A DNA stretch of 64,000 nt from Candidatus Peribacteria bacterium (GTDB lineage: Bacteria; Patescibacteriota; Gracilibacteria; UBA1369; 2-02-FULL-48-14): positions 47,333 to 111,332 of the forward strand of contig CALRGE010000003.1 in NCBI GenBank assembly GCA_943357175.1, in the 5' to 3' direction. Position numbers and translations under genes: made by a program. The notes under the pieces are model-generated. The model saw only the letters and a program-made list of their open reading frames with translations. It was not told the origin of the DNA and made no database searches. Positions 36,254 to 43,875 of this stretch are shown piece by piece (position 1 is the stretch's first letter; the number at the start of each line of letters is the position of its first letter).

Positions 36254-37330
36254 ATGGTCACTACTAACTTCACCGTTGACAATAAAATGTCACCTCAGGA
36301 TTTGCAACTTCACGCTCTTATTACTCACCTTCTTATTGTTCTTTCCGAAAAGGAAAAGTTCATTATTGAAAATCGCTTTGCACTCGAGCAAGGAAAAAGG
36401 ATGACATTGGAAGAAATTGGTTCACACTTTGGAGTTACTCGCGAAAGAATTAGACAAATTGAAAAGAGTGCACTTCGTAAACTAGAAAGAAACGCTCAAA
36501 ACACTAATGTTAGAATTTTAACTGAATTTGCAAAAGCACTTTTAGAAAAGCAGGGTGGAATTGTTCAAGATCAACATTTCAAAAATCTTCTTCTTAACAT
36601 CCTTCCAAATATTACCGAGCAAGAAATTCAAGATTTACACCTCGCGTTGATTTTAGATCAAGGTATTCAAAACGAATCTAATACATTGAAATATCATCCT
36701 TATTTCAAACTTTCTTCTTTCAACGATGATTTAATCAATTCAGTTGCAAGTACAGGTTTGAAAATTCTACAAGGTTCAAAACATGTGATTCCAACAGATA
36801 AATTGGCAGTAAAAATTAATGAAGCTCTAAATACAAAACTTGATACAAGAACAATAGAAAATATTCTAAGAGTTGTTAAAGAATGTAAATTCACAGATGG
36901 TGGAATTGGATTATTCTCATGGAGACACATCCATCCAAGAACACTTCGCGATAAAATTAATTACATTTTCACTCGTGAAAAAAAGGCTCTACACTTCCAA
37001 AAAATCGCAACACTTATTACTGATTCTAAATTTGATTCCAAGAGAGTTAATGTACAGGCAGTTCACAATGAACTAATCAGAAACTCTCAGTTTATTTTGA
37101 TTGGACGAGGAATTTACGCTCACAGCGACTGGGGTTATAAAACAGGAACTGTTGCAGACGTAATTGAAGAAATTCTAGTAGACGGCGTGGCTCGAACTCG
37201 TGAAGAAATCACAAAAGCAGTTCTTGAAAGACGTCATGTTAAAACGATTACGATTTACCTAAACCTAAAGAACAAATCTCAATTCGTTCGTGTGGGTCGT
37301 GATAAATATAGTTTGGCTGGAAAGAATTAG
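36254..37330 (+). CDS. Sigma-70 region 4 protein fused to HARE-HTH-like domains
   Basis: 358 residues. Residues about 15-85 are sigma-70 region 4: LSEKEKFIIENRFALEQGKR, MTLEEIGSHFGVTRERIRQI, EKSALRKLE. Regions 1, 2 and 3 are absent. The C-terminal half has HARE-HTH-like winged helices (ALHFQKIATLITDSKFDSKR, RNSQFILIGRGIYAHSDWGY, and a second unit ending FVRVGRDKYSLAG). Without region 2 it cannot melt a promoter like a sigma factor. It may bind -35 DNA or RNA polymerase as an accessory factor. Proteins of this make-up are known from genomes but have no assigned role that I know of. Confidence 0.75.
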   Translation: MVTTNFTVDNKMSPQDLQLHALITHLLIVLSEKEKFIIENRFALEQGKRMTLEEIGSHFGVTRERIRQIEKSALRKLERNAQNTNVRILTEFAKALLEKQGGIVQDQHFKNLLLNILPNITEQEIQDLHLALILDQGIQNESNTLKYHPYFKLSSFNDDLINSVASTGLKILQGSKHVIPTDKLAVKINEALNTKLDTRTIENILRVVKECKFTDGGIGLFSWRHIHPRTLRDKINYIFTREKKALHFQKIATLITDSKFDSKRVNVQAVHNELIRNSQFILIGRGIYAHSDWGYKTGTVADVIEEILVDGVARTREEITKAVLERRHVKTITIYLNLKNKSQFVRVGRDKYSLAGKN

Positions 37331-37836
37331 TTCCATTTAATTGAACAGCCCATTGAAGGTTTCTGACTCTCAGTGGGTTTTTTGTTTTCTAACAAATCTG
37401 AAACTGCAGATTTTATGCCATCAAAGTTCCCTCGATAGCTCAACTTACGCTGAGCGTCATAAACAAAAAAATCTGGCGTACAAACTGCGCCGTAAGATTT
37501 TGCTGCGTCTTGATTTTCGTCATATAAATAAGGGAAATTATGACCTTTTTCTTTAGCGTATTCAGACATTTTTTCAAAAGAATCTTCCGGATAATTAGAA
37601 TTTGCATTTGAGTTGATTCCAACAAATTGAACTTCACTCGGCATTACCGCAACTAAGCTCACCATATCAGACCAAATTTTCTGAACATAAGGACAATGAT
37701 TACACATGAAAACAATCACCAAAACTTTTGCTGAAGAATATTCCTCAAGATTGTGCATCTCATTATCTATTCCTTTTAAAGAAAAATTAGGCGCTTCACT
37801 ACCAAGCGGAAGCATCTTTGATTCAGTAAGTACCAT
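37327..37836 (-). CDS. Thioredoxin-family (AhpC/TSA-like) protein
   Basis: 169 residues. The fold starts PLGSEAPNFSLKGIDNEMHN; the redox site is FMCNHCPYVQKIW (CxxC). DFFVYDAQRKLSYRGNFD and the terminal PSMGCSIKWN match a thioredoxin subfamily with a conserved GCSIKW end. A third cysteine is in GAVCTPDFF. There is no signal peptide, so it should act in the cytoplasm. It overlaps the DUF4010 gene by 14 nt. Confidence 0.85.
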   Translation of the reverse strand: MVLTESKMLPLGSEAPNFSLKGIDNEMHNLEEYSSAKVLVIVFMCNHCPYVQKIWSDMVSLVAVMPSEVQFVGINSNANSNYPEDSFEKMSEYAKEKGHNFPYLYDENQDAAKSYGAVCTPDFFVYDAQRKLSYRGNFDGIKSAVSDLLENKKPTESQKPSMGCSIKWN

Positions 37837-39121
37837 AAGTACCAGGATTAGAAAGCAGTAGAGTGATTAAACCAGTTGTGACAATAAAAAGCATTGATAA
37901 AATAGTTCTTCGACCTACCGCACTTGAAGCAAAAAAGAATACGATAAAACCTTTTGTAAGGGTATTTGTCATAACAGCAATAGTAATTGCAGTGCTAGCA
38001 ACAACAGATGTAATTTCTCCCTTCAAAGATAAATTTGCCATTGAAACTGTAATTGCATCAACATCTAGTAAACCGGTCAAAAAAGAAGTTACATAAATCC
38101 CACCACTTCCATAATATTTACTAACATAAGCTGTCACAAAAAGTAGACCAGTTAAAAGAAGTGCAAATTGAATAGCAGTTGTTAATTGAAGTGGGCTCTT
38201 TAATTTTAAATCTTTACCTGAATAGTTATTTAAACTACTATCTTTTTCTTTAAACCAAAATATTGCCGAAACAAAAAGTCCAGATACTGCCATAACTGAA
38301 AGTGGAAGTATTAAAGTTGAGAAAAGTGCCGGATTTACAAATGTAATTTCAAGTAAAACCCTAACAAACATTGTTGACGATGCAAGTAATATACCGACTA
38401 CAAAAGGATTCACTATTTTTTTTGTTTTTTTACTTAATTCTGCAAGGCTTATTGAAACTGCTGTTGAGGAAATCAGTCCACCCAAGAATCCACTAGCTCC
38501 AATTCCTCGTTTAGGGCCTATAACTTTTATTGCCACATAACTTAAAAAAGAAATGGTAGAAATTAAAACTACGATCAGCCAAATAAGATATGGGTTTACA
38601 ACTCCAAATGCATCATAAGTTTGGTTCGGTAAAATCGGCAAAATAACAAAAACAACAGCAATAAATTTTATAGCATCATAAAGTTCATCTTTCTCAATAT
38701 GATGAGCAAAATCATGGAGTTTTTCCTTAAAATAAAGCAGCATTACGACAATCAAAGTAACTGAAGAAGCATATAAAAGCTGATCTTGAGCTACTAAAAT
38801 ACCCATTATATAAGTAAAAATCGCAGCAATTTCTGTGGTGGCTCCGGTATTCTTATTTAGTGCTGAAGTAACCACATAAGAAGCAATTAGTAGAAGCAAA
38901 AACGCTCCTGTAAAAGTTGAAAGCAAAACTAAATTATCTCCAAAAACCTGATAAACCAGGTATCCAAGCATACCAATAAGTGACATAGTTCGAATTCCAC
39001 CAAACTCATACTGCAGATTCTCTGTATTTCCATGATGATCTTTTTCTCTTTCAACTCCAATTAAACTACCCAGTAAAAGAGCAATTATAAGGTTCTGCAG
39101 GAATTGTAGGTTGGCGTCCAC
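37823..39121 (-). CDS. MgtC/SapB and DUF4010 fusion membrane protein
   Basis: 432 residues, about 12 helices. The N-terminal third has the MgtC/SapB pattern LIALLLGSLIGVEREKDHHG and FGGIRTMSLIGMLGYLV. The C-terminal part is DUF4010-like, with GPKRGIGASGFLGGLISSTA and FLTGLLDVDAITVSMANLSL. Family members are linked to magnesium and acid stress, but transport has not been shown for this fusion type. It is followed by the thioredoxin gene. Confidence 0.85.
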   Translation of the reverse strand: MDANLQFLQNLIIALLLGSLIGVEREKDHHGNTENLQYEFGGIRTMSLIGMLGYLVYQVFGDNLVLLSTFTGAFLLLLIASYVVTSALNKNTGATTEIAAIFTYIMGILVAQDQLLYASSVTLIVVMLLYFKEKLHDFAHHIEKDELYDAIKFIAVVFVILPILPNQTYDAFGVVNPYLIWLIVVLISTISFLSYVAIKVIGPKRGIGASGFLGGLISSTAVSISLAELSKKTKKIVNPFVVGILLASSTMFVRVLLEITFVNPALFSTLILPLSVMAVSGLFVSAIFWFKEKDSSLNNYSGKDLKLKSPLQLTTAIQFALLLTGLLFVTAYVSKYYGSGGIYVTSFLTGLLDVDAITVSMANLSLKGEITSVVASTAITIAVMTNTLTKGFIVFFFASSAVGRRTILSMLFIVTTGLITLLLSNPGTYGTY

Positions 39122-39142
39122 GGCAAAATAATAACATTATTC

Positions 39143-39170
39143 TTGTACTTTAGAAAAGATCAGTTAAAAT
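39143..39170 (+). promoter_or_regulatory. Promoter for tRNA-Leu
   Basis: TTGTAC (39143-39148), a 16-nt spacer, TAAAAT (39165-39170). A CTCGC-TTTAT-GCGAG hairpin lies between the start site and the tRNA. Confidence 0.5.
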
Positions 39171-39224
39171 TCGCAGTACTACCACTCGCTTTATGCGAGC
39201 TAGGCTAAGAAAATGTTCCAACGT

Positions 39225-39313
39225 GGGCAAATGGCGGAACTGGTAGACGCGCCAGATTGAGGTTCTGGTCCTGAATTTTCGGGTTGGAGGTTCAAGTCCT
39301 CTTTTGCCCACCA
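39225..39313 (+). tRNA. tRNA-Leu (GAG)
   Basis: 89 nt with encoded CCA and the long variable arm of class II tRNAs. Acceptor GGGCAAA/TTTGCCC, anticodon arm CCAGA-TTGAGGT-TCTGG. A GCCGAC-TT-GTCGGC hairpin follows at 39316-39329. Confidence 0.95.
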
Positions 39314-39392
39314 TAGCCGACTTGTCGGCCTATTCGGTTCTCGTCAGAAGGACAAGCTTGTTTGGTAGTACAAAAAATAGTATTTTTGTGAC

Positions 39393-39914
39393 ATGGAAAA
39401 ACATCAAAAGTTAGAAAGTAACGTACATTCACCACTTACAGGCGGGCACAGATGGAATGACTGCTTGCCTTATGCACAAGCCTTGGACTGTATTGCTAAA
39501 GGAATGATGAACAAAGGCAGGGATTCGAGAATATTTGCTGAAGATCGACTGTATTTTATTTTAAATGAAATGGCTCAGATTACAGTACTAGAAGCAAAAA
39601 ACGAAGAATACAAAAAATATATTGACTCATTAACTGACGAAAATGAAACTCTAAGAGTGCAATACTACGATGCACTTATAAATAAACTTCTAGAAGAGAT
39701 TGAAAAACTAAAACAAATCTCTAAAAATTTTAGAATTAAGACCAGAAAAGATTTTAAGGATGATGAAATTAAATCTTACGATATACCTAAAAATGATGAG
39801 ATTGCAGTTAAAGAAATTCTCATAAGATTAGCCAAAATACTGGATGAAGTATCATATTTTCTCTACGACAAAGAAAATACAATTGAATCGGGAATTCAAA
39901 ATATCTTATCTTAG
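39393..39914 (+). CDS. Hypothetical coiled-coil protein
   Basis: 173 residues, not recognised. The N-terminal 60 residues contain several H, G and W residues (SPLTGGHRWNDCLPYAQALD). The middle is a heptad-rich coiled coil (ALINKLLEEIEKLKQISKNF). It lies alone between tRNA-Leu and tRNA-Val and has no signal peptide or membrane helix. Codon use looks like its neighbours. Confidence 0.55.
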   Translation: MEKHQKLESNVHSPLTGGHRWNDCLPYAQALDCIAKGMMNKGRDSRIFAEDRLYFILNEMAQITVLEAKNEEYKKYIDSLTDENETLRVQYYDALINKLLEEIEKLKQISKNFRIKTRKDFKDDEIKSYDIPKNDEIAVKEILIRLAKILDEVSYFLYDKENTIESGIQNILS

Positions 39915-39925
39915 CCATTTATCTC

Positions 39926-39953
39926 TTGAGTTCTTTGAAAGTTTTGGTATATT
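39926..39953 (+). promoter_or_regulatory. Promoter for tRNA-Val
   Basis: TTGAGT (39926-39931), a 16-nt spacer, TATATT (39948-39953), 17 nt before the tRNA. Confidence 0.5.
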
Positions 39954-39970
39954 TGCTCAGCACTCGACAT

Positions 39971-40047
39971 GCGCGATTAGCTCAGTTGGTTAGAGCGACT
40001 GGTTTACACCCAGTAGGTCGTTGGTTCGACTCCAACATCGCGCACCA
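39971..40047 (+). tRNA. tRNA-Val (TAC)
   Basis: 77 nt with encoded CCA. Acceptor GCGCGAT/ATCGCGC, anticodon arm ACTGG-TTTACAC-CCAGT, T-arm GTTGG-TTCGACT-CCAAC. The hairpin CTCAAC-GAA-GTTGAG follows at 40050-40064. Confidence 0.95.
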
Positions 40048-40095
40048 AACTCAACGAAGTTGAGCCTTCCGGCTCAGCATTTTCTCCTTACATTC

Positions 40096-40371
40096 ATGGA
40101 AACCTGGATAAAAATAATCGGATTAATAGGTGCACTGTTAGTTATAACATCGAATTTTGTCACCACAGAAACAATAAAAATATTCAAAATTAAAAATGCA
40201 AAAGTAATTGCTCTCTTCAGAGATTCACTTGGCACAATCGGATTCTCAATATGGTTGGTTTCCAGCCTTTTAATGCACGATTCAATTCTTATATTAATCA
40301 CTGGAGCCGGATTCTTTTTATGCCTAACCAGGCTCATTTTCAAAATAAGAAGTTTGAGAACCAGGAAATAA
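40096..40371 (+). CDS. Divergent SemiSWEET-like (PQ-loop) protein
   Basis: 91 residues with three helices (IIGLIGALLVITSNFV, IGFSIWLVSSLLMH, ILILITGAGFFLCLTRLI). It aligns along its length with the SemiSWEET gene 33 nt downstream, but the PQ motif is replaced (VTTETIKIFKIKNAK versus LPQAIKTFKTKDTK). I place the start at ATG 40096, since the frame upstream runs into the tRNA-Val gene. It is probably a tandem-duplicate partner whose transport role is uncertain. Confidence 0.65.
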   Translation: METWIKIIGLIGALLVITSNFVTTETIKIFKIKNAKVIALFRDSLGTIGFSIWLVSSLLMHDSILILITGAGFFLCLTRLIFKIRSLRTRK

Positions 40372-40404
40372 TAAAACTTTGCTCGCCACATACCCCCTAT
40401 CTAA

Positions 40405-40665
40405 ATGGAAATAAACTGGATTCAGACAATCGGAATAGTGGCTGCAATATGTACAACCGGAGCTTTTTTGCCGCAAGCAATAAAAACATTCAAAACCAAG
40501 GATACAAAAGGAATTTCTCTTTTAATGTATTCGTTTAGCACATTAGGTATATTTCTCTGGCTGGTTTATGGACTATTACTTCATGATACACCTTTAATAC
40601 TCGCCAACTCGATTACAGTTTTATTATGCGGTAGTATTTTGGTTTTGAAGATAAAGCATGGGTGA
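40405..40665 (+). CDS. SemiSWEET sugar transporter
   Basis: 86 residues, a three-helix PQ-loop unit: IGIVAAICTTGAFLPQAIKT, then FKTKDTKGISLLMYSFSTLG and FLWLVYGLLLHDTPLILANS. SemiSWEETs dimerise to form a facilitative sugar pore. A heterodimer with the upstream paralogue is possible. The stop is 10 nt from the promoter of the small RNA that starts near 40709. Confidence 0.85.
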   Translation: MEINWIQTIGIVAAICTTGAFLPQAIKTFKTKDTKGISLLMYSFSTLGIFLWLVYGLLLHDTPLILANSITVLLCGSILVLKIKHG

Positions 40666-40674
40666 ATGTTGAGT

Positions 40675-40702
40675 TTGATCAAAGCCAACTTTGGTGTATA
40701 AT
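40675..40702 (+). promoter_or_regulatory. Promoter of the short convergent RNA, copy 1
   Basis: TTGATC (40675-40680), a 16-nt spacer, TATAAT (40697-40702). Copy 2 has the same geometry (TTGCAT, 16 nt, TATAAT) on the minus strand at 60743-60770, and in both the next bases are a short spacer then GACRATCCT. The conserved arrangement supports a real promoter. Confidence 0.65.
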
Positions 40703-40706
40703 ACTT

Positions 40707-40762
40707 ACGACAATCCTTGGGAACATTGCTACAAGAAAAGGACCTCATAAGGGTCCTTTTTC
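40707..40762 (+). ncRNA. Short convergent RNA (loop-complementary), copy 1
   Basis: Predicted RNA of about 54 nt, starting near 40707-40709 and ending at the terminator hairpin 40736-40761. Its first bases, GACAATCCTTG (40709-40719), are the exact complement of the 13-nt loop region of the tRNA-like RNA encoded on the opposite strand (same 11-mer at 40817-40827 on the plus strand). The space between that segment and the terminator is about 16 nt. No ORF of note. Expression is inferred from promoter and terminator only. Confidence 0.5.
40736..40761. terminator. Bidirectional terminator shared by the RNA pair, copy 1
   Basis: AAAAGGACC (40736-40744) pairs with GGTCCTTTT (40752-40760) around a 7-nt loop. 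A T-run follows on both strands. It would end both the plus-strand short RNA and the minus-strand tRNA-like RNA. Copy 2 has the same design with different bases. Confidence 0.75.
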
Positions 40763-40770
40763 ATGTGTCA

Positions 40771-40890
40771 TGCTCGGATGGTGGAGCTAAGGGGATTCGA
40801 ACCCCTATCCCATGGTGACAATCCTTGAGATGCAAGCCAATTGCTAGCCCCACATGCCGAACAATCTAAAACTAAACTCAAAAGCTGAAT
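40771..40890 (-). ncRNA. tRNA-Ala-like small RNA with 13-nt loop, copy 1
   Basis: The tRNA-like core (40851 down to 40779, 73 nt) folds as acceptor GGGGCTA/TAGCTCC with G3:U70 and A73, a D-like arm GCAA-TTGGC-TTGC, a 6-bp arm ATCTCA/TGGGAT with 13-nt loop AGGATTGTCACCA, then directly a T-arm AGGGG-TTCGAAT-CCCCT, then ACCA. No variable loop and no normal anticodon loop are present. Outer arms TGTTCGG/CCGAGCA (40863-40857 and 40777-40771) can extend the acceptor. A 34-nt block upstream (40890-40857) is conserved with copy 2 and is either promoter or 5' RNA. G3:U70 is the alanine identity element of tRNA-Ala and tmRNA. Function unknown. Confidence 0.7.
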
Positions 40891-40938
40891 AAGTCCTGAA
40901 AAATACCTGTAATCGACATCAGAGTAATAGCCTGTAAC

Positions 40939-41361
40939 TTAAATCACCTGCCCCACCAGCACAGCCATTCTTTCGGCGTGAGTCATGGTTTTGAAATAGT
41001 GAGTTGAGGGTTCGGTGAGAATGAAACACTGTTCAACGCCGCGAATTTTTACAAGAACTCCACGAATTCCTTCTTTTACCTGGAACCAAGTACCATGCGT
41101 TTGAGCACGATTCGCAATTATCTCAACGAGTTCAGGCTGCATATGAGCCCACTTCCCTGCTGTTAAGGACTCTTTTTTGCAGTGAAAAAATTCTGAATTA
41201 CCCCAAAAAACCAAGCGGTTCTCTCCATACGCCCTAATCAGTAAAACCGGTCTGGAATCTAAAACTGAAACTCGCACAAAATCACCGTCAATTCTAAAGT
41301 TGTGCTTCAGTTGCTCTGAAGAAGAAATTTCATTCTTATTAAATTCAACTGCAACGCACAT
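40939..41361 (-). CDS. Divergent SRAP/HMCES-like protein
   Basis: 140 residues beginning MC, so removal of Met would expose an N-terminal cysteine as in SRAP (YedK/HMCES) proteins that crosslink to abasic sites. Later segments fit that fold: IIANRAQTHGTWF (NARAET-like) and QCFILTEPSTHYFKTMTHAERMAV (ILT..AN...IHDRMPV-like), which would place the conserved Asn and His. It is much shorter than the usual about 220 residues. It follows the UmuC-like gene by 3 nt, which fits a DNA-damage role. The assignment is tentative. Confidence 0.5.
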   Translation of the reverse strand: MCVAVEFNKNEISSSEQLKHNFRIDGDFVRVSVLDSRPVLLIRAYGENRLVFWGNSEFFHCKKESLTAGKWAHMQPELVEIIANRAQTHGTWFQVKEGIRGVLVKIRGVEQCFILTEPSTHYFKTMTHAERMAVLVGQVI

Positions 41362-41364
41362 AAT

Positions 41365-42576
41365 TTAAAAACAAATTTTACCGGCTATATCAACAATTTC
41401 GTAATCACTGGCCTTATCTTTAAAAACTTTATTTGCATAAGCCGTTGAAGCACTACGCAAAGTAAAAAGCCCATGCTTTTCATTTATATTTTGCTTAATT
41501 TGATAAATACGAGTTCTCCGCTCATCTTCTAATCCAAAAAAACTCATCTGTTTTGCGTAAGTCGAGCGAACGGGCGAACCTATTAAGTGGCAATAACTAT
41601 ATGTTTCACCAAGAATAAACATTTTTTTAACTGCCCTCTTTAGAGCCTCAGTTAAAACTCCAAAGTCAGAAGTAAAATCAGAGAGGTTTTCAACAACCTT
41701 AAAGCATTCTCCTTTCTGCGTTTGAAGTAGCAAAGTAAAAACTCCAATTTCTACTTCTTCTTTCAAAAGAGATTCGCAGAATCGTTCGAGATTTCGCATC
41801 AAAAAACCAAAAATATATTTGGGATCTTTGTGGTGACCCCACAAACTACCTCCGCGAGAAATCACTTTTCTTTGTGGCTTTGCATCTTTAATTTCTAGAA
41901 TCGACTTTCCTTGAAGTTCATACCAAATTTCTTCTCCGGGTTTATTAAGTATAGACTTTATTCTTTTGGCAGGAGTCGAAACAAAATCAAAACAAGTTTC
42001 TATCATCTGATTTTTTAATCTACCGGCAAGTTTCTCTCCAACTCCACATATCTCTGAGACGGTAGTCGACTTCAAAAATTCCTCCAAATTTTCAGGAGTC
42101 ACAACTTTCAAACCGAAGGGTTTGTTTTTGTCAGAGCAAATTTTTGCAAGAGTACGGGTAAGCGAAATGCCAACACTCACAGGAATATGAAGTTTTTCTA
42201 AAATTTCATTTTGCATTTTATAACCAAGTTTTGAAAGATCACCCTCGTAATTTCCAAAATCAATAAAGCTCTCATCAACAGAATAAAACTCAACTCGATC
42301 TGAGTAAGACTTAAAAATATCCTGCATTGCATGAGAAACAGCGCCGTACCATTGAAAATCACGCTTCACATAAACAGCCTCGGGGCAAAGTTGACGCGCC
42401 TTCCAAATAGGCATTCCAACCGTCACCCCGAAAGGCTTCATTTCATAACTCCGAGCAATAACACAGGCGCCCTGATTTCCAAGCACACAAACAGGTTTGC
42501 CAATTAAAGTTCTATCACGCACTCTTTCGCAAGAGACATAGAAGCAATCGGCATCAACATGAGCAATAATTTTCAT
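41365..42576 (-). CDS. umuC: Y-family DNA polymerase (UmuC-like)
   Basis: About 403 residues. Catalytic motifs: IIAHVDADCFYVSCERVRD, PVCVLGNQGACVIARSYEMK and VEFYSVDESFIDF (the D/DE metal triad), then VSVGISLTRTLAKICSDKNK. The little-finger and C-terminal parts have the UmuC-type ending (SPVRSTYAKQMSFFGLEDER), with a clamp-binding candidate QMSFFG. It performs translesion synthesis. I start at ATG 42576; a TTG at 42597 is possible. It is co-transcribed with the SRAP-like gene. No umuD is in the window. Confidence 0.9.
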   Translation of the reverse strand: MKIIAHVDADCFYVSCERVRDRTLIGKPVCVLGNQGACVIARSYEMKPFGVTVGMPIWKARQLCPEAVYVKRDFQWYGAVSHAMQDIFKSYSDRVEFYSVDESFIDFGNYEGDLSKLGYKMQNEILEKLHIPVSVGISLTRTLAKICSDKNKPFGLKVVTPENLEEFLKSTTVSEICGVGEKLAGRLKNQMIETCFDFVSTPAKRIKSILNKPGEEIWYELQGKSILEIKDAKPQRKVISRGGSLWGHHKDPKYIFGFLMRNLERFCESLLKEEVEIGVFTLLLQTQKGECFKVVENLSDFTSDFGVLTEALKRAVKKMFILGETYSYCHLIGSPVRSTYAKQMSFFGLEDERRTRIYQIKQNINEKHGLFTLRSASTAYANKVFKDKASDYEIVDIAGKICF

Positions 42577-42616
42577 GCCCACATGATAGGTGAGCAAGCA
42601 CTCACCGTCAACTCAT

Positions 42617-43780
42617 TTATTCAGTCTTTCTTTCCTCTAATTTAACCTGGAGATTAATCGTCTTGCCATCTCGTAAAACTTCAAGCGTTACAGTATCATC
42701 AACAGAGTAAGAAGAAATTGCATTTGAAAGATCAAAGTTTTGACCTATTTCTTTTCCATCCAAAGTTAAAATAATGTCTCCTTCTTTCACTCCGGCTTTA
42801 TCGGCAGGGCTATCTTTCATAACAGGCAGAAGTCCAGCTTGAACATCAGCCACAACATAAGCACCGTGGTCAACGGAAAGGCCATTTTTTTCAGCAAGAG
42901 CAGGAGTAATAATCATATATCTAACTCCAAGATAAGGTCGCACAATTCTACCAAACTGTTGATAAGATTTAACAACTCTTTGGATTTCATTTGAAGCTAT
43001 TGCAAAACCAATTCCTTGAGAAGAACTATCAACGGCTGTATTCATTCCAATAACCTGACCAGATAAATTTACAAGCGGACCGCCGCTATTTCCAGGATTT
43101 ATTGCTGCATCTGTTTGAATCAGACCTGTTAAACTTTTTGCGGCTTCCATACCTCCACCAGCAATAATTTGTCTTCCGGTAGCAGAAATAATCCCGGCTG
43201 TAGTTGTATTTGCATACTCACCTTCAGCATTACCAATCGCAATAACATGATCACCAACAGACATGATATCAGAATCTCCAAATTCAACAGTAGAATATGT
43301 TTCCACCATATCACTGGAAAGTTGTAATAAAGCCACATCGTTCAGAGTGTCTTTTGCCAAAACTTTCACATCAACTTCAGTTCCATCAGACAAAAAAGCA
43401 ACGTATTGACCACTATCATCAGCCACAACGTGCCTATTTGTAACCGCTAAACCGTCAGATGAAATCACAAAAGCCGTTCCAGCAGCAACCTGAGTCAGTT
43501 CACCATCAGCTGAGGGAGCCTGCTGCTCACCCATAAAAAACATATTATAATATTGACTCACATCTTTAAGTTCAACAACGCTAACAACTGCGGGAGCAGC
43601 CTGATTCCAAGCATAAGAAAAAGATGGCTCACTCATATTTAGCGCAATCTGAGAATTCTCTTCGCCGTCATCTGAATAATGCAATATCGCCAAAGTTGTG
43701 ACAGCACCTCCTGCAGCACCGAAGATCAAACTTACAAGAGCCGCACTTAAGACCACCATTTTTAACCTGATTGTGTTCAT
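42617..43780 (-). CDS. htrA: HtrA/DegP-like serine protease with PDZ domain
   Basis: About 387 residues from ATG 43780. An N-terminal membrane helix (LSAALVSLIFGAAGGAVTTL) anchors the protein. The catalytic triad is visible: His in VTNRHVVADD, Asp in LNDVALLQL, Ser in INPGNSGGPLVN. A C-terminal PDZ domain follows (LPVMKDSPADKAGVKEGDII, LDGKEIGQNFDL). It degrades or refolds misfolded extracytoplasmic proteins. It is divergent from the 5-FTHF cyclo-ligase gene. Confidence 0.93.
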   Translation of the reverse strand: MNTIRLKMVVLSAALVSLIFGAAGGAVTTLAILHYSDDGEENSQIALNMSEPSFSYAWNQAAPAVVSVVELKDVSQYYNMFFMGEQQAPSADGELTQVAAGTAFVISSDGLAVTNRHVVADDSGQYVAFLSDGTEVDVKVLAKDTLNDVALLQLSSDMVETYSTVEFGDSDIMSVGDHVIAIGNAEGEYANTTTAGIISATGRQIIAGGGMEAAKSLTGLIQTDAAINPGNSGGPLVNLSGQVIGMNTAVDSSSQGIGFAIASNEIQRVVKSYQQFGRIVRPYLGVRYMIITPALAEKNGLSVDHGAYVVADVQAGLLPVMKDSPADKAGVKEGDIILTLDGKEIGQNFDLSNAISSYSVDDTVTLEVLRDGKTINLQVKLEERKTE

Positions 43781-43840
43781 ATAATTGTGATTTAAAGTGT
43801 GCAGGATTCTAACACGTTTTTTTGCTTTACAAAAGACTTC

Positions 43841-43869
43841 TTCAAAGGCAATATTCGGTCGCCTAGAAT
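43841..43869 (+). promoter_or_regulatory. Promoter for the folate genes; leaderless start likely
   Basis: TTCAAA (43841-43846), a 17-nt spacer, TAGAAT (43864-43869). The ATG is at 43876, where transcription should begin, so the message would have little or no leader. Confidence 0.5.
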
Positions 43870-43875
43870 TCAACT

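Noticed and set aside
40771..40863. Ordinary tRNA or tmRNA in this position
   Set aside because: The arm between D-like and T-arm has a 13-nt loop and there is no variable loop, so no decoding anticodon is possible. There is no tag-encoding region or pseudoknot section inside the 73-nt core, so it is not a normal or clearly permuted tmRNA.
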